A DNA stretch of 64,000 bases, taken from the NCBI GenBank assembly GCA_050694175.1, contig JBOGXA010000013.1, positions 33,031-97,030 on the forward strand, given 5' to 3'. How positions within the stretch are numbered: the stretch's first letter is position 1; each line of letters begins with the position of its first letter. Shown in pieces: positions 44,158 through 51,771 of this stretch. A model generated the notes under the pieces. It was not told the origin of the DNA and made no database searches. It saw only the letters and a list, made by a program, of their open reading frames with translations. Both the position numbers and the translations under genes were made by a program. The stretch comes from JBOGXA01 sp050694175. GTDB lineage: Bacteria; Actinomycetota; CADDZG01; WHSQ01.

Positions 44158-44523
44158 GTGCCCCTGTCGGAGCGTGAAGAGCGCATTCTCGAGGAGATCG
44201 AGAAAAACCTCCAGCATCAGGACCCGTCGTTGGGCCGGACAACACGCCGCGGGCCGCATCTCGATCGGGCCGCGCGCCTCAGGCTCGGTGGGTTGCTGGT
44301 GCTCGTCGGCTTCCTGTTGTTGATTGCGTTCTTCGTGTCGGGTTCGGTGACGCTCGGGGTGGTTGCGTTCGTTGCGATGGTGGGCGGGATCGTGTTGGTC
44401 GCCGGGTCCATCATGGCTCCGGCGTCGGAACGAACATCTTCGCGTTTCGGGGGCCGCGACCGGCTCATTGGCGCGCTGCGGGAGTGGGAAGAACGAGTCC
44501 GCAAACGCAATAAGGGTTCCTGA
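44158..44523 (+). CDS. DUF3040 membrane protein
   Basis: A 121-aa protein: MPLSEREERILEEIEKNLQ is the typical DUF3040 N terminus, then a basic stretch, two helices (about 43-62 and 67-88) and a charged tail. DUF3040 proteins are actinobacterial and usually sit between dinB and mraZ, as here in a broader sense. Function unknown. It has its own -10 box and is followed by an intrinsic terminator. Confidence 0.85.
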   Translation: MPLSEREERILEEIEKNLQHQDPSLGRTTRRGPHLDRAARLRLGGLLVLVGFLLLIAFFVSGSVTLGVVAFVAMVGGIVLVAGSIMAPASERTSSRFGGRDRLIGALREWEERVRKRNKGS

Positions 44524-44604
44524 GGGACAAAGTTCGCGGACGGCGACCCCGTTTTCCTCGTAGCCCTTGCCGCGGGGCGCGACCTCGCGCTAGATTGCGT
44601 CTCT

Positions 44605-44645
44605 CGGGACTCTTCGGAGTCCCGACCGGCGTTCGGGTGTTTTTT
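44605..44645 (+). terminator. intrinsic terminator after the DUF3040 gene
   Basis: CGGGACTC-TTCG-GAGTCCCG is an 8-bp stem closed by a UUCG tetraloop (44605-44624), followed by a second small GC-rich fold and a run of six T (44640-44645). It ends the dnaE2-dinB-DUF3040 transcription and lies about 40 bp before the MerR gene. Confidence 0.75.
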
Positions 44646-44686
44646 GGGCTTGCACCATCAACTGGCGGGGAGGTTCGCGCGCTCTC

Positions 44687-45205
44687 ATGGAGGAGTTCAC
44701 GGCTGATCAGGCATCGCGTTTTACCGGCTGCACGCAGCACCAGCTTCGTTACTGGGATCGCATCGGCCTCGTCCGGCCCAGCGTCCAGGCGACCGGAGGT
44801 CGCCCGGGTGTGCGCCGGCTGTATTCCTTTCGCGATCTTGTCGAACTGAAGTGCGTGCGCGCGCTGCTTGTCGGCGGCATGAGCTTGCAACGGGTCAGGC
44901 GAGCGTTCGACTACTTGCGGCGCAAGGCGGGGCTGAGCGAGCACCTCTCCGAGGTGAAGCTCGTGACCGACGGTGTGAGCATTTTCAAGGTCTGTCGCAA
45001 CGACGGCGAGATCCTCGATGCGCTGCGCGAGGGTCAGATGGCGTTCTTCCTGGCCATCGACGAGATCGCCCATTCCGTCGACGGCACGGTGTCCGAGTAC
45101 CTCTACGACCGTGAGGAGTTCATCCACGCGCTGAAGCGCGTCGAGACGGAGGTCGAGTCGGAACTGCCGGCCGCCGCCGTCCGGCGCCTGCGAGCGGCCC
45201 GCTAG
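44687..45205 (+). CDS. MerR-family transcriptional regulator
   Basis: A 172-aa protein: an N-terminal MerR winged helix (FTADQASRFTGCTQHQLRYWDRIGLVRPS ... GVRRLYSFRDLVELKCVRALL) and a dimerisation helix, then a C-terminal domain of about 90 residues (VTDGVSIFKVCRNDGEILDALREGQ) not recognised as a known ligand domain. No metal-binding cysteines typical of MerR/CueR are seen. It converges on the second transglutaminase locus, whose end is 5 bp away. The ATG has GGGGAGG about 15 nt upstream. Confidence 0.82.
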   Translation: MEEFTADQASRFTGCTQHQLRYWDRIGLVRPSVQATGGRPGVRRLYSFRDLVELKCVRALLVGGMSLQRVRRAFDYLRRKAGLSEHLSEVKLVTDGVSIFKVCRNDGEILDALREGQMAFFLAIDEIAHSVDGTVSEYLYDREEFIHALKRVETEVESELPAAAVRRLRAAR

Positions 45206-45210
45206 CCGGA

Positions 45211-47502
45211 CTAACGCCGCAGCGCGGCGAGGCTCACCCGGCCGCCGAAGCGCGGTGCAAACAGTCTCATGCCTTTGCTCCACAGGGACGCGTTCACCCA
45301 CAGGGTTGACTTGAGGTCGGCCGCCAGAGTGCGTGCACGCGCGGCGACCCCATCAGGCGGATCCGTCGGGGCGTACTGACAGGCGTCGTAAATCGCCGCG
45401 AGCTCGGACGCCGAGGCCAATGGAAGCGGGCGCGATCCCATCAGTCTTCTGACGTAGGCGGGCGCCGTCTCGGCCGCGCCGCGGGGGGACGACAGCTCGG
45501 CGGCTTCGATGAGAAATTCCTCGAACGCGGCCGCAGCCCGGGCGCGGCTCGTGTGAGCGCGTGCATACAGGCGCCGGATGCGCCACGCCTTGAGGGCCGG
45601 GACCGCGGCCAAGAACAGGATCAACAGAACGCCCAGTGACGTGACGAGGCGAGCAAACGTTCGCTGCCACTCGGGCTCCGCGGACGGCCCGGAGGATCCG
45701 CCGTCCCCCCGATCGAGCCTCTCGGGGCGGTTCTCGGCAGCGTCGTCCGCGTTCGCGTTCCCGGGGAACTCCTCCGGATTGCGGCCGGGGTCGGTGGAGA
45801 TGGGCTCGCCCGGCGGGCTGGTGTAGGAGGGCGCGCTCGCGGTCGCGTTGTCCTCGCCCACCCTCGGCGTCGGCTCGAACGCGACCCAGCCGAAGCCCTC
45901 GAAGAAGACCTCGGGCCATGCGTGCGCATCGGTGCCGCGCACCGCGAATCCACCATCACCCCTCGGCGCGCCGGGCAGGAAGCCGACGACGATGCGCGTC
46001 TCGTAGCCGAGTGAGCGCGCCAGGGTCGCGAACGCCGACGCGTACTGCTGGCAATAGCCGCTTCGGGTGTCGAGCAGGAACCGCTCGAGGTAGTCGACCT
46101 GATCTCCCCGGTCGGCCTCCAGGGCGGGGTCGGTGCTGTACGTGAAGCCGGGACCGGTGAGGCGATTCTGGATCGCCACGAGTTCCTCATAGGTGGTGCC
46201 GGCGTCGTCGATCCAGCGGTCGCGCAGGGCCTCGACCGCGGGGGACAGGGGCTCGGGCAGGCGGGTGAGGGAGCCGTCGTCCGTGCCTACGGGAGCGTCG
46301 ACGATGTCCTCGTAATCGAAGTCCGGGACGCGCGATGTGACCGTGTACTCGAGATCCTGCTCCACATCGCCGAAGAGAAGAAGATCGCCGGATGCGGCCC
46401 GGTAGCGGAGATCGTCCTGGCGATCGCGGAGGGAGACGACGCTCGGCGTCGGCGCGGCGGGGAGCGAAGCGCCCTCCAGCTCCGCGATCGCGATCATGTG
46501 CTGAAGGTTGCCGAGCGGGGCATCTGGGGGGAGGTCTTCGGGAACGTCCTCGCTCTCCACCCGGTCGCCTTCGGTCGCCGTCGGCCTCCAACCTTCGCTG
46601 TCGAAGACGGGGAGCGTGACGAGCCGCCAGTAGCTCGGATCCGGCGAGTCGACGGTGAACAGGATGGAATCGGATTGCTCGAGCAAGCCCGACGCGATCG
46701 AGACGAACGGGTCGATCCGGCCCCCGCTCCCCGAACCCGACCCGAAACCTTCGCTTCGGCCCACGCCGCTTCGCCATGAGAGAAGTCCTTCGTCGATAGC
46801 GGGAGTGATCAGCGGGGCCACCATTGCGACGACGATGCACGCGAGCCCCATGTTCCGGGCGATCGCCCCCGTCACCGACGCCGGCTCCTCGTCGTCGTCG
46901 ATGCCGGTCCAGGTTGGCACCCACCGGCCCCACGAACGCAGCCGGTGCGAGGATTCGAGGCCCCAATAGAGAAGGAGTGCGATTAGAAAGAGGATGGCGC
47001 GCGCGCTCGAACCTTTAGCTTTTCCGACCACCATGAGCATCGCGAACATGCCGATGGGAGGCAGGGATGCCAGCATCGGGCGTTTCCAGCGAAAGGTGGC
47101 GATCTCTCCGATCGTCGTGATGAGCCACAGTCCGATCACCATCAGGATGACGTAACCCGTTCGCACCGGCACGGGCGCGAAGTCGATGGAGGCCTTGTCG
47201 AGGGCGCGCTCGACGACGGCGACGACCTCGCCCACCGCCGAAGGTGTCGGCAGGCCCCACGCGGTGAAGCGATTCGCGAACACGAACGTCACGTAAGTCA
47301 CAAGACCCGCGGCCGACGCGAGGAGCGTGAGCATCGTGCCAATGCCCAGCCTGCGAGCCCCCATCGCGATCCCGCCGGCCACGACTATGGCCAGGAGGCC
47401 GGGGCCGAGGAAGTTGCCGGGCACGAACAGCCCGGTGAATTCGAAGAGGGTGGTGACGAGGAGGAGGAACAGTCCTAGGCGGGCGCGTGCTTCTGAGCCC
47501 AT
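45211..47502 (-). CDS. TgpA-like membrane transglutaminase protein, locus 2
   Basis: A 763-aa relative of the protein at 33424: six N-terminal helices (about 8-210), an extracytoplasmic transglutaminase-like domain with Cys in TRSGYCQQYASAFATLARSLG, His in TDAHAWPEVFF and an acidic residue in WVAFEPTPR (Glu where locus 1 has Asp), a Ser/Gly-rich linker, a helix (about 640-660) and a cytoplasmic DUF4129-like tail. GAGGAGG precedes the ATG at 47502; the longer frame upstream overlaps the DUF58 gene. The gene overlaps that DUF58 gene by 28 bp. Confidence 0.87.
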   Translation of the reverse strand: MGSEARARLGLFLLLVTTLFEFTGLFVPGNFLGPGLLAIVVAGGIAMGARRLGIGTMLTLLASAAGLVTYVTFVFANRFTAWGLPTPSAVGEVVAVVERALDKASIDFAPVPVRTGYVILMVIGLWLITTIGEIATFRWKRPMLASLPPIGMFAMLMVVGKAKGSSARAILFLIALLLYWGLESSHRLRSWGRWVPTWTGIDDDEEPASVTGAIARNMGLACIVVAMVAPLITPAIDEGLLSWRSGVGRSEGFGSGSGSGGRIDPFVSIASGLLEQSDSILFTVDSPDPSYWRLVTLPVFDSEGWRPTATEGDRVESEDVPEDLPPDAPLGNLQHMIAIAELEGASLPAAPTPSVVSLRDRQDDLRYRAASGDLLLFGDVEQDLEYTVTSRVPDFDYEDIVDAPVGTDDGSLTRLPEPLSPAVEALRDRWIDDAGTTYEELVAIQNRLTGPGFTYSTDPALEADRGDQVDYLERFLLDTRSGYCQQYASAFATLARSLGYETRIVVGFLPGAPRGDGGFAVRGTDAHAWPEVFFEGFGWVAFEPTPRVGEDNATASAPSYTSPPGEPISTDPGRNPEEFPGNANADDAAENRPERLDRGDGGSSGPSAEPEWQRTFARLVTSLGVLLILFLAAVPALKAWRIRRLYARAHTSRARAAAAFEEFLIEAAELSSPRGAAETAPAYVRRLMGSRPLPLASASELAAIYDACQYAPTDPPDGVAARARTLAADLKSTLWVNASLWSKGMRLFAPRFGGRVSLAALRR

Positions 47503-48761
47503 GCGTGACCTCCTCTCCCACCCGAATGGAGTCCCCCCCACGCGATCGCAAGGGACTCGCCGGGACCGAGGATGAGAGTTTGCACGCCGGCACGCCGAAG
47601 CATCAACGCCGCATCGTGAACGAGTTGCTCGCCCTCCCATCGTTGCTTCGTCGGCTGGGCGCCGAAGCGGTGGGCCGGGAACGCCACGACGATCACTTGC
47701 CGGAAACGCCGCATGCACCGGGTGATCGCGGTTGCGACCTCGGCCGAGGGGCTTCCCAGGGCGACCACCAGCGTCCCCTGATCGGCCACGTTCGTCTGCA
47801 ATTCGGTAAGCCGCATCAGCAGCGGATCGTGGTCACCAGGCGCGAGCGCAGGCTGAACGACGGCGAGCGTGTCGAGACAGCGATGGTAGTGGTCGATGCC
47901 CCGCCCGGAGGGTTGCCCCCTGTTGTCCGCCGTCAGAAGCCCGTACGTGTAGCCGGATCGGTGGTACAGATCGGCGACGGAAGCCGCGGCTTCGACGGCG
48001 CGCTCGAAAGACGAGGACTCCGCAACACCATCGTGCGCGCCGCGCCGGTCGTCCAGCAGGATGAGCGCGCGCGTGTGCCACGGAGTCTCCTCCTGACGGA
48101 TCATGGGCCGGTCGCGTTTGGCGGTGGACGGCCAATGGATCTTGCGAAGATCGTCCCCTTCTGCATATTCGCGCAGCGTGTAGAAGTCCTCGCCGCGCGT
48201 CCCGGACAGCTGCCGTAGCGCGGCCGTCGAGAGGCTTCGCTGCTGGCCGCGATCGCGCGGCAGAGCCAGCTTCTCGATCCGCGGGTGCACGAGCAGCTCG
48301 TCGGCGTTCGTCCCCACTGCCCGGGTGCTCGCCAGCCCGAAGGGGTCCGTGAACGAGATGCCGAGAGGACCGATCGGGTAGCGACCCCTGCGAGGAGGTC
48401 TTATCTGGTAACGGGCCTCACGCGACCCACGTGCCTCGATTCCGTTGAGCGCGAACCGAGCCCGCCCGGCGAGCTCGAGAGGAAGGCGATCGTTGAGCAG
48501 CATCAGCGGAGCGGCGCCTCGCCCCGTGTTGTTCAGTCGCAGTTCGACGTCCACCGCCTGGCCTGCTTTTGCCCGATCGGGGACGACGGAGCGAGTGATC
48601 GTGAGATCGTGGCGCCGGGAGTTCACAATCACGACGCCGATTACCACCAGCGCGAGCAGGGCAAACCCGATCTGCTCGAGCGGCTCGGCCCCGAACACGC
48701 GTCCCGCGGCCCACAGCCCAATGCCGACGGCGGCGGTGAGATAGCCGCGGGGCGATGGCAC
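47475..48761 (-). CDS. DUF58 domain protein, locus 2
   Basis: About 428 residues: two N-terminal helices (PRGYLTAAVGIGLWAAGRVFG and LLALVVIGVVIV), a beta-rich part, then the DUF58 core GEDFYTLREYAEGDDLRKIHWPSTAKRDRPMIRQEE and a vWA-like region (ALILLDDRRG). The GTG at 48761 follows AGAGGA and matches the usual N terminus; in-frame GTGs at 48779 and 48803 are alternatives that would overlap the moxR stop. The product is the paralogue of the DUF58 protein in locus 1. Confidence 0.85.
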   Translation of the reverse strand: MPSPRGYLTAAVGIGLWAAGRVFGAEPLEQIGFALLALVVIGVVIVNSRRHDLTITRSVVPDRAKAGQAVDVELRLNNTGRGAAPLMLLNDRLPLELAGRARFALNGIEARGSREARYQIRPPRRGRYPIGPLGISFTDPFGLASTRAVGTNADELLVHPRIEKLALPRDRGQQRSLSTAALRQLSGTRGEDFYTLREYAEGDDLRKIHWPSTAKRDRPMIRQEETPWHTRALILLDDRRGAHDGVAESSSFERAVEAAASVADLYHRSGYTYGLLTADNRGQPSGRGIDHYHRCLDTLAVVQPALAPGDHDPLLMRLTELQTNVADQGTLVVALGSPSAEVATAITRCMRRFRQVIVVAFPAHRFGAQPTKQRWEGEQLVHDAALMLRRAGVQTLILGPGESLAIAWGGLHSGGRGGHAWAQKHAPA

Positions 48762-48771
48762 CAGGCGTCCT

Positions 48772-49743
48772 CTACGCACCCTCGCGCGCCGGGATCGGTA
48801 CACGGCCGAGAGTGCCGTCGAGCACGTCCTCTTCGGTGGACCCCCTCATCTGTGCCTCCGGTGAGAGGACGATCCTGTGCGCGAGCACAAACACGGCGAG
48901 GTCTTTGATGTCGTCGGGGACCACGTAGTCGCGTCCCCGGCTGGCCGCCAGGGCCCGGGAGGACTTCAACAGATAGAGCGACGCGCGCGGGCTGGCCCCG
49001 AGATAGATGTCCGGGTGGTCACGCGTCGACTCGGTGATGTCGACGACGTAGCGTTTGAGCGAGGGTGCGACGTGGACGTCCCGGGCCATCTTTATCAGGA
49101 CGCTCACCTCGGTTGAATCCGCGACCGGAACGAGCTGGTCGAGTATCGGGTCTCCGCCGTGACGCTCGAGTATCTCGAGCTCTGACGAGCGGCTCGGGTA
49201 GCCCATCGATACCCGCATCATGAAGCGATCGAGCTGAGAGTCGGGCAACGGGTACGTGCCTTCGTGTTCGATGGGGTTCTGGGTAGCGATGACCATGAAC
49301 GGCTCCTCGAGCCGATGGGTGATGCCGTCGACCGTGACCTGACGCTCCTCCATGCATTCGAGAAGCGCCGACTGGGTCTTGGGGGATGCCCGGTTGATCT
49401 CGTCGCCCAGGCAGATATTGGCGAACACGGCGCCGGGCTTGAACTCGAACTCGCCGGTGCGGCGGTCCCACACGCTGACACCGGTGACATCGGTGGGGAG
49501 GAGGTCGGGAGTGAACTGGATGCGCTGCCATGTGCAATCAATCGATCTGGCGAGCGACTTGGCGAGCATGGTCTTGCCGACCCCGGGCACGTCTTCGATC
49601 AGGACGTGGCCCTCGGCGATCAAGGCTACGAGCACCAGCCGGATGACCTCGCCCTTGCCCTGGATCGTGCGTTCGACGTTCGCGGCGATTCGCTCGAACG
49701 CCTCGGCGAAGCCGGAGAAATCCCTCGGAGGGGCTGTGATCAT
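48772..49743 (-). CDS. MoxR-family AAA+ ATPase, locus 2
   Basis: A 323-aa MoxR ATPase: Walker A EDVPGVGKTMLAKSL, Walker B ICLGDEINRASPKTQSALLECM, IATQNPIEHEGTYPLPDSQLDRFMMRVSMGYP in short segments, and YLGASPRASLYL. GGGAGGAA precedes the ATG. It is the first gene of the second MoxR-DUF58-transglutaminase unit. Its C terminus runs from MRGS directly into TEEDVLDGTLG, showing the uninterrupted form of the site that carries an insertion in moxR 1. Confidence 0.91.
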   Translation of the reverse strand: MITAPPRDFSGFAEAFERIAANVERTIQGKGEVIRLVLVALIAEGHVLIEDVPGVGKTMLAKSLARSIDCTWQRIQFTPDLLPTDVTGVSVWDRRTGEFEFKPGAVFANICLGDEINRASPKTQSALLECMEERQVTVDGITHRLEEPFMVIATQNPIEHEGTYPLPDSQLDRFMMRVSMGYPSRSSELEILERHGGDPILDQLVPVADSTEVSVLIKMARDVHVAPSLKRYVVDITESTRDHPDIYLGASPRASLYLLKSSRALAASRGRDYVVPDDIKDLAVFVLAHRIVLSPEAQMRGSTEEDVLDGTLGRVPIPAREGA

Positions 49744-49887
49744 CCGCGTTTCCTCCCGGAGTGTGATCGAAGGGCCTTCAGGTTAGCAGCGGGACGACTC
49801 TTACTGACGCTCGGCGCGCCCCCTTGGTTCCCCGCCCGTGGAGCCGACGTCGCGGATAGGCTGCCGTCGTAGGGAGTAGGAGGGGGT

Positions 49888-49956
49888 TCGGGGGAACCAG
49901 TGAGGCGGGCTTGGCCGCCGGGGTTCCCCCGACGGAGAGCGGGGAGCCCGAAGGGC
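49888..49956 (+). other. structured leader upstream of the 70-aa protein gene
   Basis: TCGGGGGAACC (49888-49898) pairs perfectly with GGTTCCCCCGA (49922-49932); inside, GGCGG (49904-49908) pairs with CCGCC (49915-49919). A second hairpin GCCC-GAA-GGGC follows (49946-49956). No T-tract follows. The structure lies 35-105 bp before the ATG at 49993 and could be a cis-regulatory RNA. It was not recognised as a known riboswitch class. Confidence 0.5.
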
Positions 49957-49992
49957 AACCCGGTCGAAGAGGAGCAAGATGGGAGGTGATTC

Positions 49993-50205
49993 ATGGCCGG
50001 CTGGGGCGATGATCCCGAGCTCGAGCGGCTGAGGAGCCTGCTCGCCGACGGGTGGCAGGTCACGGAGATAAGGGAGGACGCAGACGCGCCGGGGGGACCC
50101 ACCGACACCGTGGTGCTCACGAAAAACGGTGACACGGCGCAATGTATGTCCGACCATCTCGCATTCCATCGTTATGTCGAGGGCTTACGGGAGGATCAAG
50201 CCTAG
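49993..50205 (+). CDS. small hypothetical protein, 70 aa
   Basis: A soluble acidic 70-aa protein: MAGWGDDPELERLRSLLADG, WQVTEIREDADAPGGPTDTV, VLTKNGDTAQCMSDHLAFHR. No family was recognised. GGGAGGTG lies 6 nt before the ATG, a strong ribosome-binding site, and the upstream 100 bp can fold into a strong hairpin structure. It is divergent from moxR 2. Confidence 0.65.
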   Translation: MAGWGDDPELERLRSLLADGWQVTEIREDADAPGGPTDTVVLTKNGDTAQCMSDHLAFHRYVEGLREDQA

Positions 50206-50293
50206 CCCGCTACCACCCGCGTAGTAACGCCCCCATGGGAGGGCCGCCGGGCCCCATGTAGCGAGGGTGCTTCGGCTGCTTTAACCGCTTCCC

Positions 50294-50299
50294 TATAAT
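50294..50299 (+). promoter_or_regulatory. -10 box before the HNH gene
   Basis: A consensus TATAAT ends 9 nt before the TTG at 50309. No Shine-Dalgarno lies between them, so the mRNA is probably leaderless or nearly so. Confidence 0.55.
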
Positions 50300-50308
50300 C
50301 GACACACC

Positions 50309-50827
50309 TTGGCTAGAGCGCTGGTCCTAAATGTGTCGTTCCAGCCGCTGTGCGTCGTTCCGATGCGGCGGGCACTGGTCCTCGCCCTCAAGGGAAAGGC
50401 CGAGGTCCTTCATACGAACGGTGTCGTTTTTCGCTCCGAGCGGCTCGAGATCGCGGGGCCGAGCGTTGTCCGCCTCAACTACTACGTCAGGGTGCCGTAC
50501 CGGTCGCGCGCCTCGCTGTCGCGCCGGGCCGTATTCATTCGCGACAACCACGAGTGCCAGTACTGCGGGCGCCCGGCTGAGAACGTGGATCACGTGATCC
50601 CCCGGAGCCGGGGCGGCTCGCACTCGTGGGACAACGTGGTGGCTTCCTGCCGTCCCTGCAATGCCCGTAAGGAGAACCGGGCGCCCTCCGATGTCGGCAT
50701 GAGGCTCAAGGGTGCGCCGGGAGCCCCGCACGAAAGTGTGTGGATCATCGTCGCGGCCGACCGCCTCGACCCGGCCTGGACCCAGTACCTGCGACTTCCG
50801 GACAGGGCGGCCGTCCGCCACGCCTAA
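50309..50827 (+). CDS. HNH endonuclease-family protein
   Basis: A 172-aa protein of the group starting ALVLNVSFQPLCVVPMRRAL with an HNH motif: CQYCGRPAENVDHVIPRSRG, then SWDNVVASCRPCNARK (two CxxC zinc pairs around the His-Asn-His core). This group is widespread as a stand-alone chromosomal protein of unknown role. The start is the TTG at 50309, close behind a consensus -10 box. It lies just upstream of the mraZ control region. Confidence 0.85.
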   Translation: MARALVLNVSFQPLCVVPMRRALVLALKGKAEVLHTNGVVFRSERLEIAGPSVVRLNYYVRVPYRSRASLSRRAVFIRDNHECQYCGRPAENVDHVIPRSRGGSHSWDNVVASCRPCNARKENRAPSDVGMRLKGAPGAPHESVWIIVAADRLDPAWTQYLRLPDRAAVRHA

Positions 50828-50999
50828 GCGGCGGGGCGCGGCCACGGATCAAAAAGTCGTTTTGACTGCGTTGTGGCGAGGCGCGCGCGCCAAATGTCCA
50901 ACGAAGCCGCCCCCCGGGGCGCGGGCGGGTAAGAAGCTAGCCCGGGGGCCCCGCCTCAAAGCAAAGGGAGGCAACCCCACTAAATAACACGAACAACAT

Positions 51000-51029
51000 G
51001 CGCAACAAATTACAAAAGTGTAATTGCGC
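51000..51029 (+). other. AT-rich inverted repeat before the mraZ promoter
   Basis: AATTACA-AAAG-TGTAATT (51008-51025) is a perfect 7-bp stem; outer GCGC arms (51000-51003, 51026-51029) extend it across a 4-nt bulge. It ends 9 bp before the -35 box and has no T-tract, so it may be a regulator site or end the HNH transcript weakly. Confidence 0.5.
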
Positions 51030-51038
51030 GCCCAAACA

Positions 51039-51067
51039 TTGACATCCCCCGGCTCCGTGGTCACACT
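51039..51067 (+). promoter_or_regulatory. mraZ promoter
   Basis: A perfect TTGACA (51039-51044) and CACACT (51062-51067) with 17-bp spacing. Transcription would start near 51074, just at the edge of the repeated MraZ-type boxes. Confidence 0.65.
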
Positions 51068-51077
51068 GTGCCGCAAG

Positions 51078-51103
51078 GTGGAGGAAAGTGGAGCAAAGGG
51101 GAG
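51078..51103 (+). promoter_or_regulatory. MraZ-type operator, three boxes at 10-bp spacing
   Basis: GTGGAG (51078-51083), GTGGAG (51088-51093) and GGGGAG (51098-51103) repeat every 10 bp with A-rich spacers (GAAA, CAAA). MraZ binds tandem short G-rich boxes at this period upstream of its own gene and represses the division and cell-wall cluster. Confidence 0.8.
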
Positions 51104-51162
51104 AGAGATGGTGCCCAAGCGCTCCTCGACCGCCTGCCGGCAAGTGCGAGTAGGGGAGAGCC

Positions 51163-51594
51163 GTGTCGTTCACCGGGGAGTTCCGGCACACGATCGATGC
51201 CAAGGGTCGCCTGATCGTCCCGTCGCGCCTGCGCGACGAGCTGACCGACGACCAGGTCGTGCTCACCCTCTGGCCCGACGGCTGCATCGGCCTGTGGTCG
51301 GGACCGGGGTGGCGCAGTCTCGAGGCCCGGCTCCTCGAGCAGCGACAGATGAATCCGGGGGCGCGAGCCGTCGTCCGGGGGATCGCGGCGAGCGCACACC
51401 AGGACGACGTCGACCGCCAGGGTCGCGTCACGATTCCGGCACACCTCCGCCGCTGGGCCGGCATCGAGCGCGACGTGGTCGTGACTGGGGCCCTCGACCA
51501 CGGGGAGATCTGGAGCCCCGAGGTTTGGGAGAGCCAGCGCGCCAAGGTCGAAGAGGGCGGTCTGGAAGAGCTCGCTAAGGACCTCAACTTCTGA
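51163..51594 (+). CDS. mraZ: transcriptional regulator MraZ
   Basis: A 143-aa protein with two AbrB-like SpoVT/MraZ repeats: FTGEFRHTIDAKGRLIVPSR and DDVDRQGRVTIPAHLRRWAG, each with the DxxGR DNA-binding loop. It heads the division and cell-wall cluster and probably represses it through the boxes at 51078-51103. GGGGAGAG precedes the GTG start. Confidence 0.94.
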   Translation: MSFTGEFRHTIDAKGRLIVPSRLRDELTDDQVVLTLWPDGCIGLWSGPGWRSLEARLLEQRQMNPGARAVVRGIAASAHQDDVDRQGRVTIPAHLRRWAGIERDVVVTGALDHGEIWSPEVWESQRAKVEEGGLEELAKDLNF

Positions 51595-51611
51595 TGAGAG
51601 GAGAGAGCACC

Positions 51612-51755
51612 ATGCATGAAGAGCCGCACAGAACGTACAGATGGCGCGTGGCGCGTGAGTTCGGGCAGGGCCTGGCCGTGCTCGCCCTCACCGGCTCGTC
51701 GGTCGGAGGCCTCCTGGGCATGCTCGCCGTCGCGGGCCGAGTGCTGGGTAGGTGA
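51612..51755 (+). CDS. small membrane protein between mraZ and rsmH, 47 aa
   Basis: An open frame of 48 codons, MHEEPHRTYRWRVAREFGQG then a single membrane helix LAVLALTGSSVGGLLGMLAV and a short basic end. GAGAGGAGAG lies about 7 nt before the ATG. It fills the gap between the mraZ stop (51594) and the rsmH start (51772) on the same strand, so it is almost certainly cotranscribed. A one-helix protein at this position could be a small division factor. No family was recognised. Confidence 0.6.
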   Translation: MHEEPHRTYRWRVAREFGQGLAVLALTGSSVGGLLGMLAVAGRVLGR

Positions 51756-51771
51756 CCCTTGTGGGACCGTC

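Larger units (their letters stand above)
50828..51162 (+). promoter_or_regulatory. control region of the division and cell-wall cluster
   Basis: 335 bp without a convincing gene. The left 170 bp carry G/C-rich and then A-rich sequence with no recognised feature. An inverted repeat lies at 51000-51029, the likely mraZ promoter at 51039-51067 and a threefold repeat typical of MraZ operators at 51078-51103. The leader then runs to the mraZ GTG at 51163. Confidence 0.7.

Noticed and set aside
51588..51620. Earlier ATG/GTG starts for rsmH within the 47-aa gene
   Set aside because: They would add non-conserved residues; the RsmH N terminus HDPVLADQV begins at the ATG at 51772.
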